A DNA stretch of 64,000 bases from Bacillus sp. ISL-34 (GTDB lineage: Bacteria > Bacillota > Bacilli > Bacillales > DSM-1321): positions 62,001 through 126,000 of the forward strand of contig NZ_JAGGQJ010000013.1 of the NCBI RefSeq assembly GCF_018613325.1, read 5' to 3'. A model generated the notes under the pieces. That model did no database searches and was not told the origin of the DNA. It saw nothing but the letters and a program-made list of their open reading frames with translations. Shown here one piece after another: positions 54,446-62,277 of this stretch; within the stretch, counting starts at the first letter, position 1; every line of letters starts with the position of its first letter. A program made the position numbers and the translations under genes.

Positions 54446-55216
54446 CTATTTTTCATTTAACTGATTATTCAACTCGGCAATGACATGATCAAAACTAGAA
54501 TGAACATTTTGATAGTCAACATCCGGTCGCGATATCATGATCGTCTCTATTCCACATTCCAACGCGGCTTCCAATTTCTCATCAACCGCACCGACCTTGC
54601 CACTTTCTTTCGTTATCATCAATGTGACGCCATACTGTTCATATAAAGCTTTATTCAATTCTTTGGAAAAAGGCCCTTGAATCGCAACGATATTTTTTTG
54701 TTCAATGCCCAGCTGTGCACATTTTTCCATATTGTCCATGCGCGGCAGCATTCTCGCTATGACTCTGGTATTCTCGAGCCCTACCAATTCTTTTGCGAAC
54801 ACCGCTAAGGTTTTACTTCCGGTCGTGAGCATGATGACTCCCCGTTTTGAAGCGGCAAGCTTGGCAGCTTCCTCATAATCACGGACAACTATCAATTTAT
54901 CATTCTGAAACCGTTGACTTTCACGCTCATAACGAATATAAGGAACATTTGCAGCCTTTGCACCGTTAAGGGCGTTCTTGGATGCTTCTTCGGCAAATGG
55001 GTGACTTGCATCAACTACAGCCTGAAAACCTTTTTCGGAGATTAAAGATGTCATATCCTCTGCAGTTAATCGGCCAATCATGGTGGATATCCCTGCATCT
55101 TGCAAACTCTTAGCCGCCGATTCGGTTACAACAGTTGCCAAAACCTTGAATCCCACCTGCTGCATCTCAATCGCTAATTCCCTTGCATCACTCGTACCAG
55201 CCAAGAACAAAATCAT
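54446..55216 (-). CDS. cbiJ: Cobalt-precorrin-6A reductase CbiJ
   Basis: CbiJ reduces cobalt-precorrin-6A with NAD(P)H. The 256-aa protein begins ILFLAGTSDARELAIEM and has VVDASHPFAEEASKNAL and MLTTGSKTLAVFAKEL, followed by ITKESGKVGAVDEKLEA in the second domain. Its ATG overlaps the cbiX stop by 4 bp. Confidence 0.94.
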   Translation of the reverse strand: MILFLAGTSDARELAIEMQQVGFKVLATVVTESAAKSLQDAGISTMIGRLTAEDMTSLISEKGFQAVVDASHPFAEEASKNALNGAKAANVPYIRYERESQRFQNDKLIVVRDYEEAAKLAASKRGVIMLTTGSKTLAVFAKELVGLENTRVIARMLPRMDNMEKCAQLGIEQKNIVAIQGPFSKELNKALYEQYGVTLMITKESGKVGAVDEKLEAALECGIETIMISRPDVDYQNVHSSFDHVIAELNNQLNEK

Positions 55217-56133
55217 TTTGACGTCCCCACCACTTGCCCATCATGATCGTGATGGTGGTCATGGTCGTGATGATGATCGTGATCATGGTCGTGATCGTGA
55301 TCGTGATGGTGATGATGGTGGGCATGTCCATGTTCTTCGACATGTTTACGATAGTTTTCCAAATCAAGTGCCCCGCTTGATCTGCCTTCACTAGCTTCTA
55401 TTACTCGTTCTTGCAGAATGTTCTGTAATGTTGGATGATACCCAAAATACTTCGCCAAAATGAATTCTCGATCATGATATAGCTCTTGATAGCCTTTCAG
55501 CATACCTTCCATTCTTTCCATCAAAACCCCTGTGAAGAGGAAATATGGCAGCATCACTATTTTTTTTGCCCCTAACCGGATGCATCGCTCAATACCTTCA
55601 TCAACGTGCGGGTCCGTTACACCCATGAAGGCCGTTTCGACCCATTTAACGTTTAATTTTTCCCATAATAATCGTGAAATTTTATATATATCACTATTTG
55701 CATCAGCATCACTGCCACCTCGGCCAATTAGCAATATTGCTGTCTCAGCCTGTTCAGAGGTTGTATCGAATCCCGCTTCCTCAAGACGGTCTGTCAGGAT
55801 CGTCAATACATCATGGTGTACCCCGATCGTTTGACCATATGTGAATTTCACTTCTGGATACTTGTTTTTCCCATCCTCTATTTCAGCTGGGATATGTAAT
55901 TTCGAATGTCCCGCATGCAATAAAATGATCGGTATGACAATAACTTCAGTAGCCCCTCGTTTTACACAATTATCAATGCCTTTGGATATATTCGGTGCCG
56001 CAAATTCCAAGAAACACGTTTCCACCAGGAAGCGATCATCCAATGCCGGAATCATATTTTCAATAAAATGAAGGACTTCTTCATTTCCCGAAGCCAACCG
56101 GCTTCCGTGTCCTACGAACAAAACTGCTTTCAT
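55213..56133 (-). CDS. cbiX: Sirohydrochlorin cobaltochelatase CbiX with histidine-rich tail
   Basis: CbiX inserts cobalt into sirohydrochlorin, committing it to B12. The 306-aa long form has two chelatase half-domains: residues about 1-125 with LFVGHGSRLASGNEE and LLHAGHSKLHIP, and about 130-260 with LIGRGGSDADANSDIY. A C-terminal tail of about 35 residues (from residue 268) is almost only His and Asp, in HD repeats. It probably stores or buffers cobalt. The reported MxCxxC iron-sulfur motif of B. megaterium CbiX is not visible: the tail has no Cys. Confidence 0.94.
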   Translation of the reverse strand: MKAVLFVGHGSRLASGNEEVLHFIENMIPALDDRFLVETCFLEFAAPNISKGIDNCVKRGATEVIVIPIILLHAGHSKLHIPAEIEDGKNKYPEVKFTYGQTIGVHHDVLTILTDRLEEAGFDTTSEQAETAILLIGRGGSDADANSDIYKISRLLWEKLNVKWVETAFMGVTDPHVDEGIERCIRLGAKKIVMLPYFLFTGVLMERMEGMLKGYQELYHDREFILAKYFGYHPTLQNILQERVIEASEGRSSGALDLENYRKHVEEHGHAHHHHHHDHDHDHDHDHHHDHDHHHDHDGQVVGTSK

Positions 56134-56151
56134 TTACTTTCCCCCTCTTGA

Positions 56152-57789
56152 TTAGTCTTCACAAGGCGCAGGCTCTATGTTTATTTTGGGAGCGATGTCC
56201 TGATAAGAAAAATTCTGTATCTTTTTCGAACGTTTGAAATATTTAAAAAGCCGCTCATTTGGATGGGCATTTTGCTTATACTCTCCGACAATGTCCGTGA
56301 TCAGTTCAACAAGCTGTTCCGGTTCAATGCCTTCCGCAACCGGCTGACCTGGATGGGCTGTTCTTCCAACCGGTTTAGCGCCAAGAAATAAGTCGAACTT
56401 CCCTTTTCGGAAGACAATCCCGATATCATCCATCACAGCACTATAACAAGCCATCCCACACCCATTAAAACCAATGTTCAGTTCCTTGGGCATTTTCATT
56501 CCGCCAAGCACCCGGTGTATTTCATCCGCATAAGGAATGGATTCCGCTTTTTCACCATCACAGAAATCACAGGCTTTTAATGTCAGTACATCTCCAATCG
56601 GCGATAATAGAAAGTTTGCTGATTGCAATTTCCCCGTAATGACTTCCGGATCCGTTGTCGGAATCTTTAATACGATTTTATGATTTGGCGTGTATTCCAT
56701 CGTTCCTTTTTCCCCGACAACTTCCGCAAGTGTCATCATTTGTTTGGGAGTGAATTGTTTATTCGCCACACCTGGACTAACGGCAAGTTCGAATACCGAC
56801 TCCATTTTTTGATGAACCATCGGCTTAATGGATTGCTGAACGGTTTGACCCTTGACTCTTGACAGGGCCTCCATTGCCATTTCAAAGGAAGCTGGCTTCT
56901 TTTCTGGTGCCTTTGTAAGTAATCCAACTCCTCCAGCAGACTCGGTTAAGGCTTCTTGATCCAATGCCCAAGGTTCCGCTTCTTTTTGCAGACGCTGATG
57001 CGGCTTCAATGGTTGCTTTTCCGAATTCAAAGTATATTTTCTCTGATAGCCTCTTGGTGTGATGATTTTGTCGTCATATAAGAAAGTGGATGAATTACCG
57101 ATAATGACGGTGGTCAACATCCCAATATCGTGATTCAACATATCCTTCAAATTGGTTATGACAATATCCTGCCTATCGCGGTAAGCACTTTTCACCAACC
57201 CGACAGGTGTATCTGGCGAACGGTAGCGAAGGAGAATTTTCTGTGTTTCAACAATTTGCCTGGTCCGCCTGCCGCTGCGCGGGTTATACAGTGCAATGAC
57301 AAAGTCTGCCATTGCAGCTGCTTCCACCCTTTTAGCGATCAGTTCCCAAGGAGTTAAATGATCACTGAGGCTGATCGTACACGAATCGTGCATGACTGGT
57401 GCCCCAAGCAAAGACGCACATGAGTTGATTGCAGAAATGCCAGGAATGACTTCAATGGCCACTCCAGTTTCTTCTTTCCAGCCTTTTTCAATCAATACTT
57501 CATAAACCAACCCTGCCATCCCGTAAACTCCGGCATCTCCACTGGAAATCACCGCAACTTTCTTTCCCAGCTCCGCTTGTTTCACTGCTTCCTGAGCACG
57601 TGACACCTCTTCAGTCATCCCCGTACTAATGATCGTTTGATCTGTAAGCAGTCCCTGAATGAGCTCAACATACGTTTTATAACCAATGATGTAGTCACTT
57701 TCTTGAAGGGCTTCGACAGCACGTTTGGTAATGTGTTCAAAATTCCCTGGCCCAAAGCCCACGACGAATAATTTACCGTTTGTACTCAT
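56152..57789 (-). CDS. cbiH60: Cobalt-factor III methyltransferase CbiH60 (CbiH fused to ferredoxin-like domain)
   Basis: This 545-aa fusion carries precorrin-3B C17-methyltransferase (residues about 1-245), with KLFVVGFGPGNFEHITKRAV, SSGDAGVYGMAGLVYE and ALYNPRSGRRTRQ. A C-terminal half related to nitrite/sulfite reductase follows (about 330-545). The second part has cysteines in KACDFCDGEK and NGCGMACYSAV, fitting the 4Fe-4S cluster described for B. megaterium CbiH60. It performs ring contraction. It lies 14 bp after cbiW. Confidence 0.95.
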   Translation of the reverse strand: MSTNGKLFVVGFGPGNFEHITKRAVEALQESDYIIGYKTYVELIQGLLTDQTIISTGMTEEVSRAQEAVKQAELGKKVAVISSGDAGVYGMAGLVYEVLIEKGWKEETGVAIEVIPGISAINSCASLLGAPVMHDSCTISLSDHLTPWELIAKRVEAAAMADFVIALYNPRSGRRTRQIVETQKILLRYRSPDTPVGLVKSAYRDRQDIVITNLKDMLNHDIGMLTTVIIGNSSTFLYDDKIITPRGYQRKYTLNSEKQPLKPHQRLQKEAEPWALDQEALTESAGGVGLLTKAPEKKPASFEMAMEALSRVKGQTVQQSIKPMVHQKMESVFELAVSPGVANKQFTPKQMMTLAEVVGEKGTMEYTPNHKIVLKIPTTDPEVITGKLQSANFLLSPIGDVLTLKACDFCDGEKAESIPYADEIHRVLGGMKMPKELNIGFNGCGMACYSAVMDDIGIVFRKGKFDLFLGAKPVGRTAHPGQPVAEGIEPEQLVELITDIVGEYKQNAHPNERLFKYFKRSKKIQNFSYQDIAPKINIEPAPCED

Positions 57790-57803
57790 TAAGACATCTC
57801 CTT

Positions 57804-58172
57804 TTACGCTTTGTTCTTTGAAATACCTGTATGAGCAGGAAAATCTGGATTAGGGGTCATTTCCCCATCATTGAATTGGTAGATCATCTGTGGAACCAAC
57901 TCCCCATCATTGATATGGCTGACAATCTTCCGACCGAAATCAGGCGTTTCCACTCGATACCAGTTTCCTTGGGGATAGGCAATCACAACGCAGGCATCCT
58001 TACATCTTCCGTTACATCGTGTCCTGGTTGTATGGATTTTCAAATCCAGTCCTTTGGAAGTAATTTCATCGCGAATCGCTTGGGTTACTTCTTCCCCGCC
58101 CTTTTTCATGCAGCTGCTCCCATTACAAATCAACAGATGTGTATTTGTACCCATTAAGTTCCAAGTAGTCAT
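57804..58172 (-). CDS. cbiW: Thioredoxin-like [2Fe-2S] ferredoxin CbiW
   Basis: This 122-aa protein has four Cys in the spacing of thioredoxin-like 2Fe-2S ferredoxins: LLICNGSSCMKKGG near residue 15 and TRCNGRCKDACVV near residue 52. A similar gene (cbiW) opens the B. megaterium cobI operon. It may supply electrons to CbiH60, which follows directly, or to another step; this has not been settled. It is the first gene after the cobalamin riboswitch. Confidence 0.88.
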   Translation of the reverse strand: MTTWNLMGTNTHLLICNGSSCMKKGGEEVTQAIRDEITSKGLDLKIHTTRTRCNGRCKDACVVIAYPQGNWYRVETPDFGRKIVSHINDGELVPQMIYQFNDGEMTPNPDFPAHTGISKNKA

Positions 58173-58206
58173 ATTCTTCCTCCTGCGTTCAGGGAAAAGG
58201 CAAAAT

Positions 58207-58236
58207 AAAAAACCTTAACTTAAGAGTCAAGGTTTA
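58207..58236 (-). terminator. Terminator of the minus-strand cobalamin riboswitch
   Basis: On the minus strand AACCTTGAC pairs with GTTAAGGTT (one G-T pair) and is followed by TTTTTTATTTTG. It lies between the aptamer and cbiW, so it is the probable switch of the cbi operon. Confidence 0.7.
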
Positions 58237-58335
58237 AAAAACTATATGAATGAGGAGCCAAAGGCAAGCATGCCAAATCCTCCCAAAATCGTCATAGTCC
58301 TTCTACCTTTCCCTCCGAAAAGTATCATGCAATTT

Positions 58336-58500
58336 TAAAAGCAGGTTTCCTGGCTTACGCTTCATTTTACTTTGTCCCTTCCCGGCATCATGCCAGTGGC
58401 TATCGACAATTTCATCAGCGTTTACAGTAGCGGGGGCTGCATCGGATTTTCACCGATTTCCCTATTATCCCTTGCTTATTCACACAAGAGCACTTTTAAA
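58336..58500 (-). ncRNA. Cobalamin riboswitch upstream of the cbiW-cbiP operon
   Basis: On the minus strand the conserved B12-box elements are in order: GGTGAAAATCC, GCAGCCCCCGCTACTGTAA, GCCACTGG, GCCGGGAAGG, and AAGCCAGGAAACCTGC. It lies about 165 nt before cbiW. Coenzyme B12 should lower expression of the biosynthetic operon. Confidence 0.96.
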
Positions 58501-58732
58501 ATGAAATATTTGGTTTTTATTATACATTTCTAACTAACTTTATCTATCATATAACAACTTTATCAAAATTCAATAGTTTATTCCGACTGTTTAGAAAAGT
58601 TTAATAGTGTAAAACCAGTTACAATCCTTTCATCTCAACAAACTTCGTCCAGAAAAAAAAAAAGAGAGTGTAGCTGGAATTATTTCTTTATGGTACACTA
58701 TACGAGAATTTTCACAATAATTACATAAGTTT
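58501..58732. promoter_or_regulatory. Divergent promoter region between the two B12 riboswitches
   Basis: I see no gene here. TGGTACACT (58691-58699, plus strand) looks like an extended -10 element for the cbiM transcript, with a start near 58706. The promoter for the minus-strand operon must lie in the AT-rich part at about 58510-58600; I cannot fix its hexamers. Confidence 0.4.
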
Positions 58733-58900
58733 CATGGTGTTGAATTTCTCGGAATTCAGCTTAAAAGGGAAGCCGGTGAAAATCCGGAGCGGTCCCGCCA
58801 CTGTAAAGGGAAGTCCTATTACTTTAACTTTAATCCACTGTCAAATGAGATGGGAAGGATGTAATGGGATGATGAACCAAAGCCAGGAGACCTGCCATGA
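58733..58900 (+). ncRNA. Cobalamin riboswitch upstream of cbiMNQO
   Basis: Conserved elements in order: AAGCCGGTGAAAATCCGGAG, GGTCCCGCCACTGTAAAG, CCACTGTC, TGGGAAGG, and AAGCCAGGAGACCTGCC. About 190 nt separate it from cbiM, with an intrinsic terminator at 58993-59022 between. The sequence GATGAACCA in the aptamer tail can pair with TGGTTCATG (near 58962-58970), a possible antiterminator. Confidence 0.96.
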
Positions 58901-58992
58901 AGCGTGAAACTGTTTCAGCCTACGAGGATGGGTGTGCGGATCAGGCAGAATGGCCCATGGTTGGTTCATGCTGCAAAATTCCTGTTCATTAC

Positions 58993-59022
58993 GCACTTCT
59001 TTCTTTGAGAGAAGTGCTTTTT
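58993..59022 (+). terminator. Terminator of the cbiM cobalamin riboswitch
   Basis: GCACTTCT and AGAAGTGC (58993-59000 and 59010-59017) form an 8-bp stem with a 9-nt loop, followed by TTTTT. Confidence 0.85.
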
Positions 59023-59087
59023 ATGTTGGGCGCCGCTTTTCTTCTAAAGATTGATCAGAAAAATTAAAAGTGTTGAAAGGAGAAAGA

Positions 59088-59831
59088 ATGAAAAGAACCA
59101 ATTGGAAAATTATTTATTTTGTCATTTTACTGCTTTTTGTCCCAAAACGGACAATGGCCATGCATATCATGGAGGGCTTTTTACCCATTGAATGGGCTAT
59201 ATTCTGGTGGGCCGTGACACTTCCATTTTTAATCTTGGGTTACCGGTCCATTAGGTCCAAAGTAAGGGAAAACCCAGAAACAAAAATGATACTTGGTCTA
59301 TCGGGCGCATTTGTATTTATATTATCGGCCCTAAAGATACCTTCCGTTACGGGAAGTTCTTCACACCCTACCGGAGTTGGTTTGGGCTCCATATTATTCG
59401 GACCATTGGCCATGAGTGTCGTTGGCAGCATCGTTCTGTTATTTCAAGCTGTTTTACTCGCTCACGGAGGATTGACGACATTAGGGGCCAACGCATTTTC
59501 CATGGCCGTTTGCGGACCGTTCATTGCTTACTTTGTCTACAAAGGCGCAATTAAATTGGGTTGGTCTTTTTCACTTGCCGTTTTCTTGGCAGCTGCTTTT
59601 GGAGATTTAGGAACCTATGTGGTCACTTCCGTTCAACTTGCTCTTGCTTTTCCATCCGAGATAGGAGGATTCATGGCCTCTTTCAGTAAATTTGCAGGGA
59701 TTTTTGCCCTGACCCAAATTCCCTTGGCAATCAGTGAGGGGTTATTGACAGTCGTCGTGATGAATTTCTTGAAAAAATACAATCTAGGCGAATTGAAATT
59801 GCTTCGAGTTTTATCTAAGGAGGCCCGTTAA
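59088..59831 (+). CDS. cbiM: Cobalt ECF transporter S component CbiM
   Basis: CbiM is the membrane subunit that binds Co2+. The 247-aa protein has a signal-like N-terminal segment (residues about 1-24), ending before MHIMEGFLP, whose Met-His end is known to ligate the metal after cleavage. It then has several helices with motifs such as [17 protein letters not shown] and [14 protein letters not shown] chose the ATG at 59088, which has AAAGGAGA upstream. cbiN follows after 1 bp. Confidence 0.95.
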   Translation: MKRTNWKIIYFVILLLFVPKRTMAMHIMEGFLPIEWAIFWWAVTLPFLILGYRSIRSKVRENPETKMILGLSGAFVFILSALKIPSVTGSSSHPTGVGLGSILFGPLAMSVVGSIVLLFQAVLLAHGGLTTLGANAFSMAVCGPFIAYFVYKGAIKLGWSFSLAVFLAAAFGDLGTYVVTSVQLALAFPSEIGGFMASFSKFAGIFALTQIPLAISEGLLTVVVMNFLKKYNLGELKLLRVLSKEAR

Positions 59832-59832
59832 C

Positions 59833-60144
59833 ATGAAAAAAAGTTTACTGCTGCTTTTCCTGGTCGTCATTCTTGCAACCATTCCGTTAATCACCCAACA
59901 AGGAACGGAATTTGGCGGTGCCGACGGCGAAGCTGAAGAAGCCATCACTAAAATCCATCCTGAATACAAGCCATGGTTCAACAGTATTTGGGAGCCGCCA
60001 GGTGCAGAAACCGAAAGCTTATTATTTGCGCTTCAAGCTGCAATCGGAGCTGGTTTCATTGGATACTTCATTGGCGTAATGAGACAAAGGAATAAGCAAA
60101 CCAAACAAGAATTGGCCGAAAAATCAAAGCATGTTACTCATTGA
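59833..60144 (+). CDS. cbiN: Cobalt ECF transporter subunit CbiN
   Basis: CbiN is the small membrane subunit that helps CbiM take up cobalt. The 103-aa protein has two transmembrane helices (about residues 4-20 and 67-85) with an extracytoplasmic loop between: EFGGADGEAEEAITKIHPEY and PWFNSIWEPPGAETESLLF, typical of CbiN. Its coding end overlaps cbiQ by 14 bp. Confidence 0.94.
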   Translation: MKKSLLLLFLVVILATIPLITQQGTEFGGADGEAEEAITKIHPEYKPWFNSIWEPPGAETESLLFALQAAIGAGFIGYFIGVMRQRNKQTKQELAEKSKHVTH

Positions 60145-60907
60145 TAAATATGCCTATTTCAATGGGCTAAAGGATGTACATCCGTTGGAAAAGATGGTTT
60201 TTGCACTTTCCCTTTTGCTGTTTTCGTTAACGGTAAGGGATATGACCGTCTCGCTCATCACTTTCACGGTGATGAGCGCTTTAATCATTTTTGCGGCAAA
60301 AATCCCGCTTTTCTATTATCTAAAATTACTTCTATTGCCAGGTTTCTTTATACTATCGGGAACAATTACCATTCTTTTTTCTTTCACAAGTAAATTTACT
60401 TTGCTATCGAATATATGGTGGTCCTGGAAGGTCGGAAACTGGCAAATATTCATCAGCGATGACAGCATCGGTACAGTGGCCAATTTGATCACTGTCGTAT
60501 TCGGCAGTATCAGCTGTTTATATTTCCTGACCTTGACTACACCCATTACCGTCATCCTATCCGTGCTGCGAAAACTTAAAGTGCCTTCCTTATTGATCGA
60601 TTTAATAGAATTGACCTATCGCTTCATCTTTATATTTTTAGATACAGCTTTGGCCATTCACCAATCACAAGCTTCACGACTGGGATATGGTTCGTTAAGG
60701 AAAGGCATGCGATCTCTCGGATTACTGATCTCATCATTATTTTTAGGAGTATTGCAGCGCTCTGGGCAATTGACGATGGCCATGAACGCAAGAGGCTATC
60801 AGGAGAACCTTTCCTATATCGAGGATACTTACACCTACTCCTCACGCAATTGGCTGATCGCGATTGTAATATTAGGAAGCTTAATCTTTATTAATGGATA
60901 TTTGTAA
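60131..60907 (+). CDS. cbiQ: Cobalt ECF transporter transmembrane protein CbiQ
   Basis: CbiQ is the EcfT coupling subunit. The 258-aa protein has about five membrane spans, and the two helices with ASRLGYGSLRKGMRSLG and AMNARGYQ that contact the ATPase. LIELTYRFIFIFLDTALAIH precedes them, as in other CbiQ proteins. It overlaps the end of cbiN and is 18 bp before cbiO. Confidence 0.93.
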   Translation: MLLIDKYAYFNGLKDVHPLEKMVFALSLLLFSLTVRDMTVSLITFTVMSALIIFAAKIPLFYYLKLLLLPGFFILSGTITILFSFTSKFTLLSNIWWSWKVGNWQIFISDDSIGTVANLITVVFGSISCLYFLTLTTPITVILSVLRKLKVPSLLIDLIELTYRFIFIFLDTALAIHQSQASRLGYGSLRKGMRSLGLLISSLFLGVLQRSGQLTMAMNARGYQENLSYIEDTYTYSSRNWLIAIVILGSLIFINGYL

Positions 60908-60925
60908 ATTGGAGGCAACCCAACA

Positions 60926-61771
60926 ATGGACGAGCATATTTTTCATATAGAAGGTCTCACCCATCAATTCGCAGATGGAACGTTCGCTTTAAACGATCTT
61001 TCGCTAACGATTCAACATGGTAAAAAGATTGCATTATTAGGCAATAATGGTGCCGGCAAATCGACTTTATTCCTCCATTTAAATGGTCTTTTACAACCTA
61101 CAGCAGGAACAATCAGATTTAAGGACAAGAAAATGAAATATGACCGTAAATCATTATTATCAATACGAAAGCAAGTCGGGATCGTTTTTCAAGATCCCGA
61201 CTCGCAGCTCTTTTCCGCCAATGTACAACAGGATATATCGTTTGGACCGATGAATTTAGGATGGGATAGTATTAAAGTCCAGAAGAAAGTAAATTGGGCA
61301 ATGGCTCAAACGGAAGTAACGGAACTGAAAGACAGACCTACCCATTTTTTGAGCCTTGGGCAAAAAAAACGTGTCGCCATTGCGGGGATACTCGCCATGG
61401 AACCAGATGTCTGGCTCTTGGACGAGCCTACCGCTGGATTGGATCCTTATTTCTCAAGACAGATAATGGCTCTGCTGGACAGTATCCACCACCCTGACAA
61501 AACGATTATCCTATCAACTCATGATGTTAATTTAGCCTATCAATGGGCTGATGAAGTCATTGTCATGAACGATGGTAAGGTCATATACCAAGGGGACCCT
61601 GTATCCGTTTTCCATGATGAAGACGTTTTGCTGCTGGCACATCTGGAGAAACCGTGGGTTTTTGAAATGTTTCAAGCCCTTCTTCAATCAAGGAATCCTG
61701 CAGAAAGGGATCTTTTCCCAAGAACGAAGGAGGAATTGCTTCAAAAGTTGGAGACAGAAAGGATTTATTAA
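60926..61771 (+). CDS. cbiO: Cobalt ECF transporter ATPase CbiO
   Basis: CbiO is the ATP-hydrolysing subunit. The 281-aa protein has Walker A ALLGNNGAGKSTLFLHLNG, the Q-loop QVGIVFQDPDSQLFS, a signature-like HFLSLGQKKRVAIAG and Walker B VWLLDEPTAGLDPYFS. The signature reads LSLGQ instead of LSGGQ. It closes the cbiMNQO operon, followed by a stem-loop. Confidence 0.94.
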   Translation: MDEHIFHIEGLTHQFADGTFALNDLSLTIQHGKKIALLGNNGAGKSTLFLHLNGLLQPTAGTIRFKDKKMKYDRKSLLSIRKQVGIVFQDPDSQLFSANVQQDISFGPMNLGWDSIKVQKKVNWAMAQTEVTELKDRPTHFLSLGQKKRVAIAGILAMEPDVWLLDEPTAGLDPYFSRQIMALLDSIHHPDKTIILSTHDVNLAYQWADEVIVMNDGKVIYQGDPVSVFHDEDVLLLAHLEKPWVFEMFQALLQSRNPAERDLFPRTKEELLQKLETERIY

Positions 61772-61777
61772 TTAAGT

Positions 61778-61818
61778 ATCCCCTAGCTCTTGTTTCATCT
61801 TTCAAGAAGCTAGGGGAT
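61778..61818 (+). terminator. Stem-loop after cbiO
   Basis: ATCCCCTAGCT and AGCTAGGGGAT (61778-61788 and 61808-61818) form an 11-bp stem; CTTG/CAAG can extend it. There is no T run after it, so it could be a weak terminator or a 3' stabiliser. Confidence 0.55.
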
Positions 61819-61878
61819 CACACCGATATATCTATAAAATAGCAGGCGATAATTCTTGTCTCTAAAAAACGAATTTTA

Positions 61879-62097
61879 TTACCTTTCTTCTTTAGATCTT
61901 TCTTTTGCAATCTCAATATCTCTTCCGTTTACATCATCAATGACTGCCTTTATCTCGCCTTCCGCATAAGTATCCGAAACTTGTTCGTGGGTTCTGGCCA
62001 GTCCAGAAGATAAAGGGTCTTCCCGTTTATAATCACTGACATCATATATTCTTCCGGCGACTTCTGAAGATTCATTTTTTGATTGCTTGCTATCCAT
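61879..62097 (-). CDS. YozQ-like small protein (DUF4025 type)
   Basis: This 72-aa acidic, hydrophilic protein contains EVAGRIYDVSDYKREDPLSS and GLARTHEQVSDTYAEG, which I recognise as the pattern of YozQ-type proteins in Bacillus. Function is unknown. I chose the ATG at 62097, with TAGGAG about 9 nt upstream; the GTG three codons earlier is part of that site. It is monocistronic. Confidence 0.75.
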   Translation of the reverse strand: MDSKQSKNESSEVAGRIYDVSDYKREDPLSSGLARTHEQVSDTYAEGEIKAVIDDVNGRDIEIAKERSKEER

Positions 62098-62213
62098 TTT
62101 TTTCACTCCTAGTTTTCAAATTGTCCAAACATCGTTTTACAGCAGTATTAAAGACAAAGGTATTTTGTGTAAAAAGCGAAGCAATATTCAATAATGATAA
62201 AAAAAGGAGGGAA

Positions 62214-62268
62214 AATGCAAAAAAAGCTTACAAGTAAAATCCCCTTTCAAGGACTTACTTGTAAGCTT
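62214..62268 (-). terminator. Terminator after the alanine symporter gene
   Basis: AAGCTTACAAGTAA and TTACTTGTAAGCTT form a 14-bp perfect stem (62224-62237 and 62255-62268). Minus-strand T-rich sequence (TTTTTTTGCATTTTCC) follows. It lies 9 bp after the stop codon. Confidence 0.88.
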
Positions 62269-62277
62269 AATGAGAGC

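Noticed and set aside
55230-55330. DNA repeat element
   Set aside because: The short-period repeat is explained by His/Asp codons of the CbiX tail.
55188-55391. 67-codon minus-strand frame rich in Thr/Ile/Met
   Set aside because: It is an out-of-frame reading of the His/Asp codon repeat of cbiX.
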